64,000 nucleotides of DNA from Phenylobacterium montanum (GTDB lineage Bacteria > Pseudomonadota > Alphaproteobacteria > Caulobacterales > Caulobacteraceae), in NCBI RefSeq assembly GCF_018135625.1, contig NZ_CP073078.1, forward strand, positions 1,954,501 to 2,018,500. The letters are read 5' to 3'. Position numbers and translations under genes: made by a program. Below, one piece after another: positions 45,766 to 55,323 of the stretch. Each line of letters begins with the position of its first letter. Within the stretch, counting starts at the first letter, position 1. The notes under the pieces were generated by a model. It made no database searches and was not told where the DNA came from. It saw nothing but the letters and a program-made list of their open reading frames with translations.

Positions 45766-45993
45766 TCAGGCCGTGATGTCGACCGCGTGCGCCGCGGCGG
45801 CTTCGCCGGCGGAGGCTTGCGGCGCGAACGGCAGTTGCACGATCACTCGGCCGGTGTCCTTCTCCACGATCATGAACACCCCGCCAGCCGCCGAGGCGGT
45901 GGGGACGTAGACGGCCTGCAGATGCTGCCCCGTCACCGTGAATGGGGGGGCGGCGGCGTGATGGCCCTCGGTGGTGATGGACGAGATCGTCAT
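45766..45993 (-). CDS. Small FlaG-like protein
   Basis: A 75-residue protein whose only recognisable part is VFMIVEKDTGRVIVQLPF. It resembles the C-terminal VVDxETGEVIRQIP motif of FlaG flagellar proteins; the rest is low-complexity Ala/Thr-rich sequence. FlaG influences filament length in other bacteria. The match is short. No Shine-Dalgarno is clear. The upstream region has TTAA sites eight bases apart (46038-46053), close to but not the same as the TTAA-N7-TTAA box of CtrA. Confidence 0.45.
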   Translation of the reverse strand: MTISSITTEGHHAAAPPFTVTGQHLQAVYVPTASAAGGVFMIVEKDTGRVIVQLPFAPQASAGEAAAAHAVDITA

Positions 45994-46114
45994 GGTTCAT
46001 ATAACACCGTTCGCTGCGCTATTCAGCGCGCAAAGGCTTAATCATGTCTTTAAGTAGGCATGATCGGCAAAAATAATCGCGGAAGTAGGTGTTCTCAGGA
46101 CCGAACGGGCGGGC

Positions 46115-48619
46115 TCAGCCCGCGGCGGCCACCGCATGGTGGGCTTGGCCGGACACGGCGCGGGCGATGGCTTCGATCAGAGCCTCGGCGCGGATCGGCT
46201 TGGACAAGTGCTCGTCGGCCCCGGCCGCCAGGCTGGCGCGGACGTGCTCGTCCAGGGCGTTGGCGGTCAGCATGATCACCGGGGTTCGCGGCTGGCCGGT
46301 CTCGCGCTCCAGAGCACGCAAGGCCTCGGTGGCGGAAAGCCCGTCCATTTCCGGCATCTGCATGTCCATCAGGACGAGGTCGAAGCGCTGGCTTTCCAGG
46401 CGGCGCATGGCCTGCAGCCCGTTTTCGACGATCACCAGATCGACCCCGAACATGTCGAGGACCACCTGGATGACCTTCTGATTTGTGGGATGATCCTCGG
46501 CCAGAAGGATGCGCCGGCCCGCGAGGCTGACCTCCTCCTCGGCCGCCTCGTCGGTCTCGACCGGCGCCGGCAGGCTGCGGGCCAGGGGCAGCACCACCTC
46601 GAAGGTGGAGCCCTCGCCCGGCGCGGACACGACGTCTATGCGGCCGCCCATCAGCTCGGCCAGGGAGCGGCTGATGGCAAGGCCCAGGCCGGTGCCGCCG
46701 AAACGCCGGCGGATCGAGGTGTCGGCCTGCTCGAAGCGTCGGAACAGCCGCGCGCGCACGCTCTCGTCGAAGCCGATGCCGGTGTCGGCGACAAGGAAAC
46801 GCAGGCCTTCGCCGCAGGCCGCGACGCTGAGAGCCACCGAGCCGCGTTCGGTAAACTTCACCGCATTGCTGAGCAGGTTGGACAGCACCTGAGTAAGGCG
46901 CACGGAATCGCCGCCGTAGTAGCCCGAGACGCCGGGATCGACGCTCCAGCGGAAGTCGAGCCCCTTGGCCTCGGCGGCGGCGCGATGAAGCTCGGCGATG
47001 CGCGCGACCACGTCGTCCAGCGAGAACACTTCTTCGGCCAGAGCGATCTCGCCGGCCTCGATCTTGGAGAAATCGAGGATGTCGGTCAGCACCTGCTCCA
47101 GGAGCCGCCCGGAGGAGACGATCAACTCAGCCAGCTCCCGGTCGCGCAGCGTACGCTGGCTCTTGGCCAGGGTCTCGGAGATCGCGATCACGCCGTTCAG
47201 CGGGGTGCGCAACTCGTGGCTCATATTGGCCAGGAAGCGCGACTTTTCCGCATTGGCCCGCTCCAGGGCGGAGGTTCGCTCGCGCACCCGCTCCTCCAGC
47301 GACGCCAGCACCGCCTCGACCTTGCCGCGCTCCTCGCGCAGGGCCCGGGCCAGCACCCCAATCTCGTCCTGACGGCGTTCGACCGCGCGCACCTCGGGCC
47401 GGTCACGATCGGCCGCGTCGGAGGCGGCCGAACTCGCCGCCAGGGTCTCGAGGGGACCCACGATGGCCATGCGGGCCTGGCGCACCACGAGCAGGGTTTG
47501 GAAGGCGGCCGCGATCAGGCCGATCAGCAGCACCCACGAGGCCGACCAGGCCGCCGAGGTGGTCACCGCCGACTTGGGATAGATTTCCAGCAGGTACCAG
47601 TTCGGTCCCGACAGCCGCCCATAGGCCACGATCTGACCGCCGTCAGGACTGGTGATCACCCCGGTCTTGCGCCCGTCCCGATGGATCGCCGCGGCGATCG
47701 CCTTCAGCTTCAGCGCCTTTTCGTAAGCAGCGACCTCCTCCGGAGACGCGGCGCCTTCGCTGGCGAAGCGAGGCGAGGCGATCACCTGGCCGTCGTCCAT
47801 CACCACCAGGCTGGTGGCGCCGGGCAAGCCGTTCTTGACCGCGTCGCGGAAGAAACCGGAGAGGTCGATGGAAGAGCCGAACGAGCCGACATAGCGCCCA
47901 TGCAGATAGACCGGCGTCAGGCAGGCCGAGGCCAGGCGCTCGCCGTGGGTGTCCTGGATTAGCCGCTGCAGGGTGGTGCAGCGCGTGAGTTGGTCCGGGT
48001 CCTCGGCCGGGCTGGTCAGGGTGGCCATCTGCTCGTGGCTGACGTCCAGGTTCGGCGGGGCGTCGTGGCGATAGAACATCAGCCGGTCCGGCCGGTCCGG
48101 GCCGAATACGACCAGCCGCGTTCCGGGCGTGAAGAAATAGAAGTTGTCGTAGGTGTCGTGGGCGGCGCGGCCAAAGTCCGACACCAGTTCGAAGGCGGCG
48201 GCCATGGCGCGGCGCTCGTCGTCCGTCATGGCGTCGGGATGGCCCAGGTAGGCCCCCATGCCGTAGGTATATTCGCCGGCGGCGTTCATCGAGCCGTCGA
48301 ACAAGGGGGCCGGGCTGCGCCGTGTGCCGTCGCCAAAGCGCGGATAGTAGGTCTCGATCAGCCGGTCGAGTTCGGCGAGAGAAAGGCGGCCGACCCGCTG
48401 GCCGAGCTCGCGCGCCGCTTCGTGCTGCAGGCCTGACAAGGTGGTGAAGCGCTTGTCGACGTTGCTGCTGCGCTCGCGCACATAGTCGCTGAGAAAGCTG
48501 AGCTGTCGGGCGGAAAGCTCATGCTGGAACACCGCGAACGCGCCCACGGAGCCGAGCACGGTGACGACCAAGGCCGTCAGCCCTACTCCGATCAGAAATC
48601 TGCGCGACAGAGATTGCAT
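46115..48619 (-). CDS. Membrane hybrid sensor histidine kinase
   Basis: An 834-residue hybrid kinase. One membrane segment at about residues 9-31 and a second near 350-375 (WVLLIGLIAAAFQTLLVV) enclose a periplasmic sensor region of about 310 residues of dCache-like length. A charged coiled-coil linker leads to HisKA, with phospho-acceptor His468 in NMSHELRTPLNG. Next is HATPase_c with LTQVLSNLLSNAVKF, DTGIGFDE and GTGLGLAISRSL, and then a receiver domain with Asp752 in LVLMDMQMPEMDG. No response regulator gene is adjacent, so the output is unknown. Ligand unknown. Confidence 0.9.
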   Translation of the reverse strand: MQSLSRRFLIGVGLTALVVTVLGSVGAFAVFQHELSARQLSFLSDYVRERSSNVDKRFTTLSGLQHEAARELGQRVGRLSLAELDRLIETYYPRFGDGTRRSPAPLFDGSMNAAGEYTYGMGAYLGHPDAMTDDERRAMAAAFELVSDFGRAAHDTYDNFYFFTPGTRLVVFGPDRPDRLMFYRHDAPPNLDVSHEQMATLTSPAEDPDQLTRCTTLQRLIQDTHGERLASACLTPVYLHGRYVGSFGSSIDLSGFFRDAVKNGLPGATSLVVMDDGQVIASPRFASEGAASPEEVAAYEKALKLKAIAAAIHRDGRKTGVITSPDGGQIVAYGRLSGPNWYLLEIYPKSAVTTSAAWSASWVLLIGLIAAAFQTLLVVRQARMAIVGPLETLAASSAASDAADRDRPEVRAVERRQDEIGVLARALREERGKVEAVLASLEERVRERTSALERANAEKSRFLANMSHELRTPLNGVIAISETLAKSQRTLRDRELAELIVSSGRLLEQVLTDILDFSKIEAGEIALAEEVFSLDDVVARIAELHRAAAEAKGLDFRWSVDPGVSGYYGGDSVRLTQVLSNLLSNAVKFTERGSVALSVAACGEGLRFLVADTGIGFDESVRARLFRRFEQADTSIRRRFGGTGLGLAISRSLAELMGGRIDVVSAPGEGSTFEVVLPLARSLPAPVETDEAAEEEVSLAGRRILLAEDHPTNQKVIQVVLDMFGVDLVIVENGLQAMRRLESQRFDLVLMDMQMPEMDGLSATEALRALERETGQPRTPVIMLTANALDEHVRASLAAGADEHLSKPIRAEALIEAIARAVSGQAHHAVAAAG

Positions 48620-48861
48620 CAGGCCTTTGAAACTAGCGGGCCATTCGCAACTAAAAGCCGACCAAGCGAGCTTGGCCGTTTGCGGCGCATTGACGCACGA
48701 CCGTTTCCGCCTAGGAAAGCGGGGTCGTCACAAGGTCCCCCTGGTCCGTTCGGCCAAGGGGTGCGAAAAGGCGGCGCTGGCCGACCGATCGCCCATCCCT
48801 GCGGCGGCCCTCGAAGCGTTTCGGATGGGCGAGCGTATCCTAAGAGGAACGGAGCGAACTG

Positions 48862-49194
48862 GTGAGCCAAGTGATCGAAAAGCCCTGGGCCCTGATGCGC
48901 CACCATGCGGGGTGGGCGGATGTGTTCCGCGTCGAGAGCGAAACCGCCGATGCGGTGACCGGCTTCTATCCGGATCGCGAAACGGTAGGCCCGCCAGTGA
49001 CCTATTCGGTCCGCGCGGTGTTGGCCCGCTTCACCACCTTCGAAGGCGCCCACGGTGCGCGCGAAGGCGGCGTGGCGGAGTGGCGCAAGCATGATGCGGC
49101 GGTGCGCGAGGCCGAGGCCAGGCTGAAGGAAGCCGAAAAGATCCGCGAAGCCGCCTGGACCGACTTCCTGAAGGCGCAGGGCGAGCAATCCTGA
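48862..49194 (+). CDS. Hypothetical protein of 110 residues
   Basis: A small soluble protein starting at GTG 48862 after GAGGAACGGAGCG, a good ribosome binding site. It has no signal peptide or membrane segment. The middle reads like a compact mixed domain with TYSVRAVLARFTTFEGAHGA; the last 40 residues (KHDAAVREAEARLKEAEKI) are a clear amphipathic coiled coil. I do not recognise a family. It lies between the divergent hybrid kinase and glpK. Confidence 0.65.
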   Translation: MSQVIEKPWALMRHHAGWADVFRVESETADAVTGFYPDRETVGPPVTYSVRAVLARFTTFEGAHGAREGGVAEWRKHDAAVREAEARLKEAEKIREAAWTDFLKAQGEQS

Positions 49195-49307
49195 CCAGCG
49201 CCCTGCCGTAAAGGCATTGGGCCAGCGAAAATTGGCGGTTCAAGGCTGGCCTTGAACCGTCGTAGGCTCAGGCCCTCAACGAGACCAAGGGGCCGGCAAG
49301 ACCCGTC

Positions 49308-50795
49308 ATGACCCGCTACATCGCCGCCATCGACCAGGGCACCACCTCCTCGCGCTGCATCATCTTCGATGCCGCCGGCGCCATCGGCGCCATCGACCAG
49401 CGCGAACACCGGCAAATATTCCCCAGGCCGGGCTGGGTGGAGCACGACGCCCTGGAGATCTGGGCCAATGTCGAGGCTTCGGTGGTAGGGGCCATGGCCA
49501 AGCTAGGCATCGGCCCCAAGGACCTGGCCGCCATCGGCGTCACCAACCAGCGCGAGACCACAGTCCTGTGGGATCGCCACACCGGCAAGCCGGCGCACAA
49601 CGCCATCGTCTGGCAGGACACCCGCACCGACCGGCTGGTTCGTGAGTTGGGCGGCGAGGCCGGCCAGGACCGGTTCCGCGAGCGCTGCGGCCTGCCGCTC
49701 GCAACCTATTTCTCCGGCCCCAAAATCCGCTGGCTGCTGGACGAGATGCCGGGCGCTCGCGCCGCGGCCGAGCGGGGCGACCTTCTGTTCGGCACCATCG
49801 ACAGCTGGCTGATCTGGAAGCTGACCGGGCGTCACGTCACCGACGTGACCAACGCCAGCCGCACCATGCTGATGGCCCTGGACGGCCTCGACTGGGACGA
49901 GGCCTTGCTGGAAGCCATCGGCGTCCCGCGGGCCATGCTGCCCGAGATCCGTCCCTCGTCCGAAGTTTACGGGACCGCGCGCGGCGTTCTGCAGGGCGCG
50001 CCGGTGGCCTCGGCCCTGGGCGACCAGCAGGCGGCGCTGTTCGGCCAGACCTGCTTCGCGCCGGGCGAGGGCAAGAGCACCTACGGCACCGGGGCCTTCC
50101 TGCTGGTCAATACCGGCGAGCGGCCGGTGGCGTCCAAGAGCGGCCTTCTGACCACGGTCGGCTATCGCATCGGCGAGGCGCCCACAGTCTACGCCCTGGA
50201 GGGCTCGATCGCCGTGGCCGGTTCCCTGGTGCAGTGGTTGCGCGACAACCTGGGCCTGATCCAGTCCGCGTCGGAGATCGAGCCCCTGGCCGCGTCGGTC
50301 GCCGACAACGGCGGCTGCTATTTCGTGCCGGCCTTCTCCGGCCTGTTCGCCCCCTATTGGCGCTCCGACGCGCGCGGGGTGATCGCGGGCCTGACCGCCT
50401 ACATCACCAAGGGCCACATCGCCCGGGCCGCCCTCGAAGCCACCGCCTGGCAGACGCGCGAGGTGGTCGACGCCATGGTCGCCGACAGCGGCGTGCCCCT
50501 GACCACGCTGAAGGTCGACGGCGGCATGACCGCCAACCGCCTTCTGATGCAGATCCTGGCCGACGCCCTCGGCGCGCCGGTGGTGCGACCGGCGGTGACC
50601 GAGACAACCTGCCTGGGCGCCGCCTACGCCGCCGGCCTGGCGGTCGGCTTCTGGCCCGACGTGGAGAGCCTTCGGGCCAACTGGCGCAAGGATGCCGAAT
50701 GGGCGCCCGCCGTCGCCGAGGCGGTGCGGGATCGCGAATACGGGGCTTGGAAGAAAGCCGTGCAGCGTACCCTCGACTGGGTCGCGCCAGACTGA
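49308..50795 (+). CDS. glpK: Glycerol kinase
   Basis: A 495-residue FGGY-family kinase of standard length that phosphorylates glycerol with ATP. Motifs are [14 protein letters not shown] (ATP loop), [52 protein letters not shown] with the catalytic Asp, and [15 protein letters not shown]. The FGGY signature region has [13 protein letters not shown]. No glpF or glpD lies beside it. The start at 49308 is the only ATG in front of the ATP loop. Confidence 0.96.
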   Translation: MTRYIAAIDQGTTSSRCIIFDAAGAIGAIDQREHRQIFPRPGWVEHDALEIWANVEASVVGAMAKLGIGPKDLAAIGVTNQRETTVLWDRHTGKPAHNAIVWQDTRTDRLVRELGGEAGQDRFRERCGLPLATYFSGPKIRWLLDEMPGARAAAERGDLLFGTIDSWLIWKLTGRHVTDVTNASRTMLMALDGLDWDEALLEAIGVPRAMLPEIRPSSEVYGTARGVLQGAPVASALGDQQAALFGQTCFAPGEGKSTYGTGAFLLVNTGERPVASKSGLLTTVGYRIGEAPTVYALEGSIAVAGSLVQWLRDNLGLIQSASEIEPLAASVADNGGCYFVPAFSGLFAPYWRSDARGVIAGLTAYITKGHIARAALEATAWQTREVVDAMVADSGVPLTTLKVDGGMTANRLLMQILADALGAPVVRPAVTETTCLGAAYAAGLAVGFWPDVESLRANWRKDAEWAPAVAEAVRDREYGAWKKAVQRTLDWVAPD

Positions 50796-50893
50796 AGCCA
50801 AGCTTGACTGGAACCTTTGCGCTAGACGGGCATTTCAAGGGCAAGGGACGGGGCGCGCCAGCCCGGGGTCAGCTGGCGGCAAGGAACAAGGTC

Positions 50894-51187
50894 ATGAAGA
50901 GCATTCAATCCATTCTCGCTGCTCTGGCGGCGCTAGCGGTCGGCCTCGGCGCCGGCGGCGCCTCGCAGGCGCAGGACACCTACCGTCATCACCGTCACCA
51001 TCACTCTGGCTGCGAGGCCGAACGGCGGCACGCGGCCAATACCGGAACGGTGGTCGGCGCGGTGGCGGGCGGCCTTCTGGGCAACGCCGTCACCCACGGC
51101 GGCGGTCGCCTGGGCGGGACCTTGATCGGCGCCGGTGCTGGCGCCGTGGCCGGCCACGAGATCGCCAAGCACGGCCACAAATGCTGA
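50894..51187 (+). CDS. Small exported glycine-zipper protein
   Basis: A 97-residue protein with a signal peptide (ILAALAALAVGLGAGGASQAQ), a histidine-rich stretch (RHHRHHHSGCEAERRHAA) and a glycine zipper (TVVGAVAGGLLGNAVTHGGG and LIGAGAGAVAGHEIAKHG), ending HKC. It belongs to the same general class as the protein at 3250-3729 but is shorter and His-rich, so metal binding is possible. ATG at 50894 with AAGGAACAAGG upstream. It converges with pstB across a tetraloop hairpin. Confidence 0.8.
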   Translation: MKSIQSILAALAALAVGLGAGGASQAQDTYRHHRHHHSGCEAERRHAANTGTVVGAVAGGLLGNAVTHGGGRLGGTLIGAGAGAVAGHEIAKHGHKC

Positions 51188-51196
51188 TGGAGGCGG

Positions 51197-51210
51197 GGGG
51201 CGAAAGCCCC
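51197..51210. terminator. Hairpin between convergent glycine-zipper and pstB genes
   Basis: GGGGC-GAAA-GCCCC, a perfect 5-bp stem with a GNRA-type tetraloop, extendable by weaker pairs to about 7 bp. Placed in the 27-base gap between two convergent genes, it fits a bidirectional terminator. No long T-run is present. Confidence 0.5.
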
Positions 51211-51214
51211 TCTC

Positions 51215-52024
51215 CTACCCGAACCGGCCGCCGATATAGTCGGCGGTGCGCTTGGCGCGGGGGTTGGTGAAAACGTCCACCGTCGCGCCGAACTCGATCA
51301 GCCGGCCCAGGAACATGAAGCCGGTGTTGTCCGACACCCGCGTCGCCTGCTGCAGGTTATGGGTGACGATGACGATGGTGTAGTCCTTCTTCAGCTCGAC
51401 GATGGTCTCTTCCAGCTTGGCGGTGGATAGGGGGTCGAGCGCCGAAGCCGGCTCGTCCAGCAGCAGGACCTCGGGCTTCACGGCGATACCGCGGGCGACG
51501 CAAAGGCGCTGTTGCTGGCCGCCCGACAGGCCCAGGCCCGACTGCTTCAGCTTGTCCTTGACCTCATCCCACAGCGCGGCGCGACGCAGCGATTCCTCGA
51601 CGCGGTCGTCCATGTCCGCCTTTGACAGGCTTTCATAGAGGCGCACACCAAAAGCCACATTGTCGTAGATCGACATCGGGAACGGGGTCGGCTTCTGGAA
51701 CACCATGCCTACGCGCGAACGCAGGGTGGCGACGTCGATCTTGGGGCCCAGGATGTTCTCACCGTCGAGCATGATCTCGCCGGTGGCGCGCTGGCCGGGA
51801 TAGAGGCCGTAGATCCGGTTCATCGCTCGAAGCAGAGTGGACTTTCCGCAGCCCGACGGGCCGATCAGCGCGGTGACGCCCCTGTCCAGCACGGGCAGGG
51901 TCACGCCGTGCAGCGCCTTGTGCTTGCCATAGAAGAATTCGAGGTTCCTGACGTGCATCTTCACCGTTTCAGGCGCGAGTTCGACGGTGAACTGCTCGTA
52001 GGTCTCGGCAGTGACGGCGTTCAT
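51215..52024 (-). CDS. pstB: Phosphate ABC transporter ATP-binding protein
   Basis: A 269-residue ABC ATPase. Walker A is [17 protein letters not shown], the Q-loop region is [19 protein letters not shown], the ABC signature is [16 protein letters not shown] and Walker B is [13 protein letters not shown]. These, with [16 protein letters not shown], are the typical PstB arrangement. It powers phosphate import. It is the last gene of pstSCAB and overlaps pstA by four bases. The regulatory gene phoU, which often follows pstB, is not present here. Confidence 0.96.
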   Translation of the reverse strand: MNAVTAETYEQFTVELAPETVKMHVRNLEFFYGKHKALHGVTLPVLDRGVTALIGPSGCGKSTLLRAMNRIYGLYPGQRATGEIMLDGENILGPKIDVATLRSRVGMVFQKPTPFPMSIYDNVAFGVRLYESLSKADMDDRVEESLRRAALWDEVKDKLKQSGLGLSGGQQQRLCVARGIAVKPEVLLLDEPASALDPLSTAKLEETIVELKKDYTIVIVTHNLQQATRVSDNTGFMFLGRLIEFGATVDVFTNPRAKRTADYIGGRFG

Positions 52025-52887
52025 GAGGGGCGGCGCTCCCGGGTGATAAAGCGCGCCAGGACATTGGCGCCGAGGACTGCAAGGGCGAGGATCAGAGCGG
52101 CCGTCCAGGCCAGCCGGATCAGATCGTCGGCCGGGGTTTCAGCCATGGCGAAGATGGCTGACGGCAAGCTCGCGAGCGGAAGGTTCAGGCCGAGCCAGGC
52201 CTTGTGCAGGCCGAGGCTGTAGTCGGTGTTGCCGAGCGAGGTGAACAGCAGCGGCGCGGTCTCGCCGCTGATCCGCGCAAAGGCGAGCAGGCCGCCGGTC
52301 AGGATACCGCTGCCGGCCGCCTTCCACAGGATCTTGCGGATCGTGGTCCAAAGCGGGGTCCCGAGCGCCACGCCCGCTTCACGCAGCGCGGTCGGCTGCA
52401 GCTTGAGCACGTCCTCGGTCGTGCGCGTGATGATCGGGACGGCGATCAGCCCGAGCGCCACCCCGCCGGCGAAGGCTGAAAAGCCGTGGAACGGCGCGAC
52501 CAGCCAGCCGGCGATCACAAGACCGATCAGGACCGACGGCGCCGAGAGCAGGATATCGTTCACGAACCGGACGAGTTGGGCGTAAGGCGTCGCGCCGCCG
52601 TATTCGGCCAGCCAGGTGCCGGCCATGACCCCGACGGCGATGGCGATCAACATGCCCAGGCCGCACAGTACGATCGAGCCAACGATGGCGTTGGACAGCC
52701 CGCCGACGGAGCCTGCCGCCGGTGTGACCTTGGTGAAGATGTCGAGGTTCAATCCGCCGAACCCCTTGCTGAACAGGGTCCAGAAGATCAGCGCCAGCGC
52801 CGTGAGCGCGATCGCGGTGGTGACGTAGCAAAAGCCGATGAAGGCGATGTTGGCGGCGGAACGGCGCGCTCTGCGGAAATCGGTCAT
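52021..52887 (-). CDS. pstA: Phosphate ABC transporter permease PstA
   Basis: A 288-residue permease with six predicted membrane segments and the EAA-like coupling loop [21 protein letters not shown] in the cytoplasmic loop. The family-typical [18 protein letters not shown] is near the C-terminus. With PstC it forms the phosphate channel in the inner membrane. It lies 11 bases after pstC, and its stop overlaps the pstB start. Confidence 0.95.
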   Translation of the reverse strand: MTDFRRARRSAANIAFIGFCYVTTAIALTALALIFWTLFSKGFGGLNLDIFTKVTPAAGSVGGLSNAIVGSIVLCGLGMLIAIAVGVMAGTWLAEYGGATPYAQLVRFVNDILLSAPSVLIGLVIAGWLVAPFHGFSAFAGGVALGLIAVPIITRTTEDVLKLQPTALREAGVALGTPLWTTIRKILWKAAGSGILTGGLLAFARISGETAPLLFTSLGNTDYSLGLHKAWLGLNLPLASLPSAIFAMAETPADDLIRLAWTAALILALAVLGANVLARFITRERRPS

Positions 52888-52897
52888 CAGCGTTCCC

Positions 52898-53872
52898 CTA
52901 GGCGTGCCGGTCCGCGCCCAGCAGCGCGCGCGCGATGGCCAGGACCGTGAAGGTGATCATGAACAGCACCAGCCCCAGCGCGATCAGGGCCGCCGTGTGC
53001 ATATCGCTGGTCGCTTCGTTGAATTCGTTGGCGATGGTCGAGGCGATGGTCGAGCCCGCGCCGAACAACGATGTGGGCAGGTCGTGGGAATTGCCGATGA
53101 TGAAGGTCACAGCCATGGTCTCGCCCAGCGCCCGGCCGAGGCCCAGCATCACCGCCCCGACGGCGCTGCGGCGCACGTAGGGCAAGGTGATCGAGGTGAC
53201 GACTTCGAGGGTGGTCGACCCCATGCCGTAGCCGCTTTCCCGCAACTGCACCGGAACGGTTAGGAACAGCTCGCGCAGCACCGCAGCCATGAAGGGCAGG
53301 ATCATGATCGCGAGGATGATCGAGGCGGTCAGGATGTTGTCACCATTGGGAATGCCGGTGGTCAAAGTCTCCCAGATGGTGCCGGGCGGCGCTGCGGCCA
53401 TCACCGGGATTTCGATGTGCTGGGCGAAGAAAGGGGCGAACACGAACAGTCCCCACATGCCATAGACGATCGAGGGGATGCCGGCGAGCAGCTCTACAGC
53501 AACGCCAATCGGCCGCCGCAGGATCGGCGGGCAGAACTCGACCAGAAACACCGCCACCCCGAAGGCCAGCGGCAGGGCGAACATCAGAGCCAGGATCGAG
53601 GAGACCAGGGTGCCGACGATCGGCCCCGCCGCGCCGAAGTCACCGGTCACCGGGTTCCAGGTGGTGCTGGTGAAGAAGCCGAAGCCGAACTTGTGGAAGG
53701 CCGGCCAGCCCCAGATTCCCAGGGAGATGACGATGCCGGTCAGTGAGGCGAGCAGGGCCGTCGCGGCGCCGAAGCAGAGATATTTGAAGATCGGATCGAA
53801 CACGGCGCCCTTGGGGGGTGTGCGTTGGACGATCTCGTCGGGGCTGATGGCGGTCATGGTCCCTGCAAACAT
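52898..53872 (-). CDS. pstC: Phosphate ABC transporter permease PstC
   Basis: A 324-residue permease with a cytoplasmic N-terminal tail and six to seven membrane segments. The region LLAGIPSIVYGMWGLFVFAPFF and the coupling loop RESGYGMGSTTLEVVTSITLPYV are family-typical, as is GRALGETMAVTFIIGNSHDLP. It pairs with PstA. The gene lies between pstS (57 bases upstream) and pstA on the minus strand. Confidence 0.95.
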   Translation of the reverse strand: MFAGTMTAISPDEIVQRTPPKGAVFDPIFKYLCFGAATALLASLTGIVISLGIWGWPAFHKFGFGFFTSTTWNPVTGDFGAAGPIVGTLVSSILALMFALPLAFGVAVFLVEFCPPILRRPIGVAVELLAGIPSIVYGMWGLFVFAPFFAQHIEIPVMAAAPPGTIWETLTTGIPNGDNILTASIILAIMILPFMAAVLRELFLTVPVQLRESGYGMGSTTLEVVTSITLPYVRRSAVGAVMLGLGRALGETMAVTFIIGNSHDLPTSLFGAGSTIASTIANEFNEATSDMHTAALIALGLVLFMITFTVLAIARALLGADRHA

Positions 53873-53929
53873 GAGGCGAAGGTCAGGCGGAACTGACCTT
53901 CGCCGGGTCGTTGAGCTGCAGCCGTGCGA

Positions 53930-54979
53930 CTATTTCGAAACGTAGACCGCCTTGCCGTCCGGGCCCTTCACATTGTCGGCCCAGGCCTTGCGGATCATCG
54001 TCTTCACATTGGCCGGCAGCGGCACGTAGTCGAGCTGTTGGGCTTGAGCGTCGCCGCTCTTATAGGCCCAGTCGTAGAACTTCAGCACCGCGGCGCCGGT
54101 CGCCGCGTTGGCCTGCTGCTTATAGACCAGGATGAAGGTTGCGCCGGTGATCGGCCAGGAGGCCGCGCCCGGTTGGTCAAGGAGCAGGAGGTAGAAGCCC
54201 GGAGCCTTCGACCAGTCGCCATGGCCGGCGGCCGCAGCGAAGTTGTTGGCGTCGGGGGTCACGAACTTGCCGTCCTTGTTCTGCATCAAGGCGTAGTCCA
54301 TGTGGTTCTGCTTGGCGTAGGCGTATTCGACGTAGCCGATTGAGCCCACGGTCTGCTTCACGAACGCGGCGACGCCGTCATTGCCCTTGCCGCCCAGGCC
54401 GGTCGGCCATTGCACCGAGTCACTGGCCCCGACCTTCTGCTGCCACTTGGCGCTCTTCATGGCCAGATAGCTGGTGAACAGGAAGCTGGTGCCCGAGCCG
54501 TCAGAGCGGTGCACGACGGTGATCGGCAGGTTGGGCAGGTTGACGCCCTTGTTGTAGGCGGCGATCTGGGGGTCATTCCACTTCTTGATATCACCGAGAT
54601 AGATCTGAGCCAGCAGGCTGCCGGTCAGCTTGACCTGGCCGGCCTGCAGGCCCGGCAGGTTCATCACGGGCACCACGCCGCCGACCACGGTCGGAAACTG
54701 GAACAAGCCTGCGCCGTTCAGCTCTTCCGGCTTCAGCGGCTTGTCGGAGGCGCCGAAATCGACGGTCTTGGCCTTGATCTGCTTGATGCCGCCGCCCGAG
54801 CCGATCGCTTGATAGTTAAGGCCCTCGCCGGTGGTCTTTTTGTAGGTTTCCGCCCACTTGGCGTAGACCGGGGCCGGGAAGGTCGCGCCGGCGCCGTTCA
54901 GGTCGGCCGCGCGCGCAGCTGCGCCCGCGCCGAGGACCAGGCTCACGCCCGCCGCCGCGGCGATCAGTTGCTTCAACAT
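53930..54979 (-). CDS. pstS: Phosphate-binding periplasmic protein PstS
   Basis: A 349-residue substrate-binding protein with a signal peptide (LIAAAAGVSLVLGAGAAARA). Phosphate-binding motifs are NGAGATFPAPVYAKW, the QAIGSGGGIKQI loop, VDFGASDKPL and VVHRSDGSGTSFLFTSYL. It captures phosphate in the periplasm and delivers it to PstCA. A strong ribosome binding site (AAGGAGAC) precedes the ATG. A PHO box lies 64-81 bases upstream, so expression under phosphate starvation through PhoB is expected. Confidence 0.96.
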   Translation of the reverse strand: MLKQLIAAAAGVSLVLGAGAAARAADLNGAGATFPAPVYAKWAETYKKTTGEGLNYQAIGSGGGIKQIKAKTVDFGASDKPLKPEELNGAGLFQFPTVVGGVVPVMNLPGLQAGQVKLTGSLLAQIYLGDIKKWNDPQIAAYNKGVNLPNLPITVVHRSDGSGTSFLFTSYLAMKSAKWQQKVGASDSVQWPTGLGGKGNDGVAAFVKQTVGSIGYVEYAYAKQNHMDYALMQNKDGKFVTPDANNFAAAAGHGDWSKAPGFYLLLLDQPGAASWPITGATFILVYKQQANAATGAAVLKFYDWAYKSGDAQAQQLDYVPLPANVKTMIRKAWADNVKGPDGKAVYVSK

Positions 54980-55323
54980 CCGTGTCTCCTTGGACGGCGG
55001 CCCCCAGGCCGCTCAAACACGCCCTCGCAATACTGGCGGCCCTTGTCAGTTTAGTGACAGCCAAGCTGGATTTGTGACCAAGCGGGTAGGTTTCTCCTAT
55101 GAAGCGTAGCGCTCCCGGCCGTTCGTCCGGCCAAAGACGGTCGGTCCACAGATGATAAATTGCTGAGCGGGCGGGGATTTCGTCGGCGCGAACACCTGCG
55201 CCGGCCGGGCGGAAATCGCTCTAGGCTTGGGCGGCGTTCATAGGTAGGTTTCCCATATGGCGCGAGGGCGGGCGGGCGCGCCCACGCACAGGTGCTGGCC
55301 GCCCGGCAGGATTGAGCCCGCGT
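54980..55323. other. Divergent intergenic region between pstS and tipN
   Basis: 344 bases without a convincing gene. On the pstS side it holds the PHO box at 55043-55060 and, 20 bases further upstream on the minus strand, another GTCAC half-site. On the tipN side I see no clear promoter. The stretch before tipN (about 55255-55323) is open in another frame but shows no family similarity. Confidence 0.6.
55043..55060 (-). promoter_or_regulatory. PHO box upstream of pstS
   Basis: Read on the minus strand it is CTGTCAC-TAAA-CTGACAA, two 7-base direct half-sites with an A/T-rich spacer. It fits the PhoB consensus CTGTCAT-AWAW-CTGTCAY at all but a few positions. Together with another upstream GTCAC it gives a PhoB-binding control region for pstSCAB. 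Confidence 0.85.
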
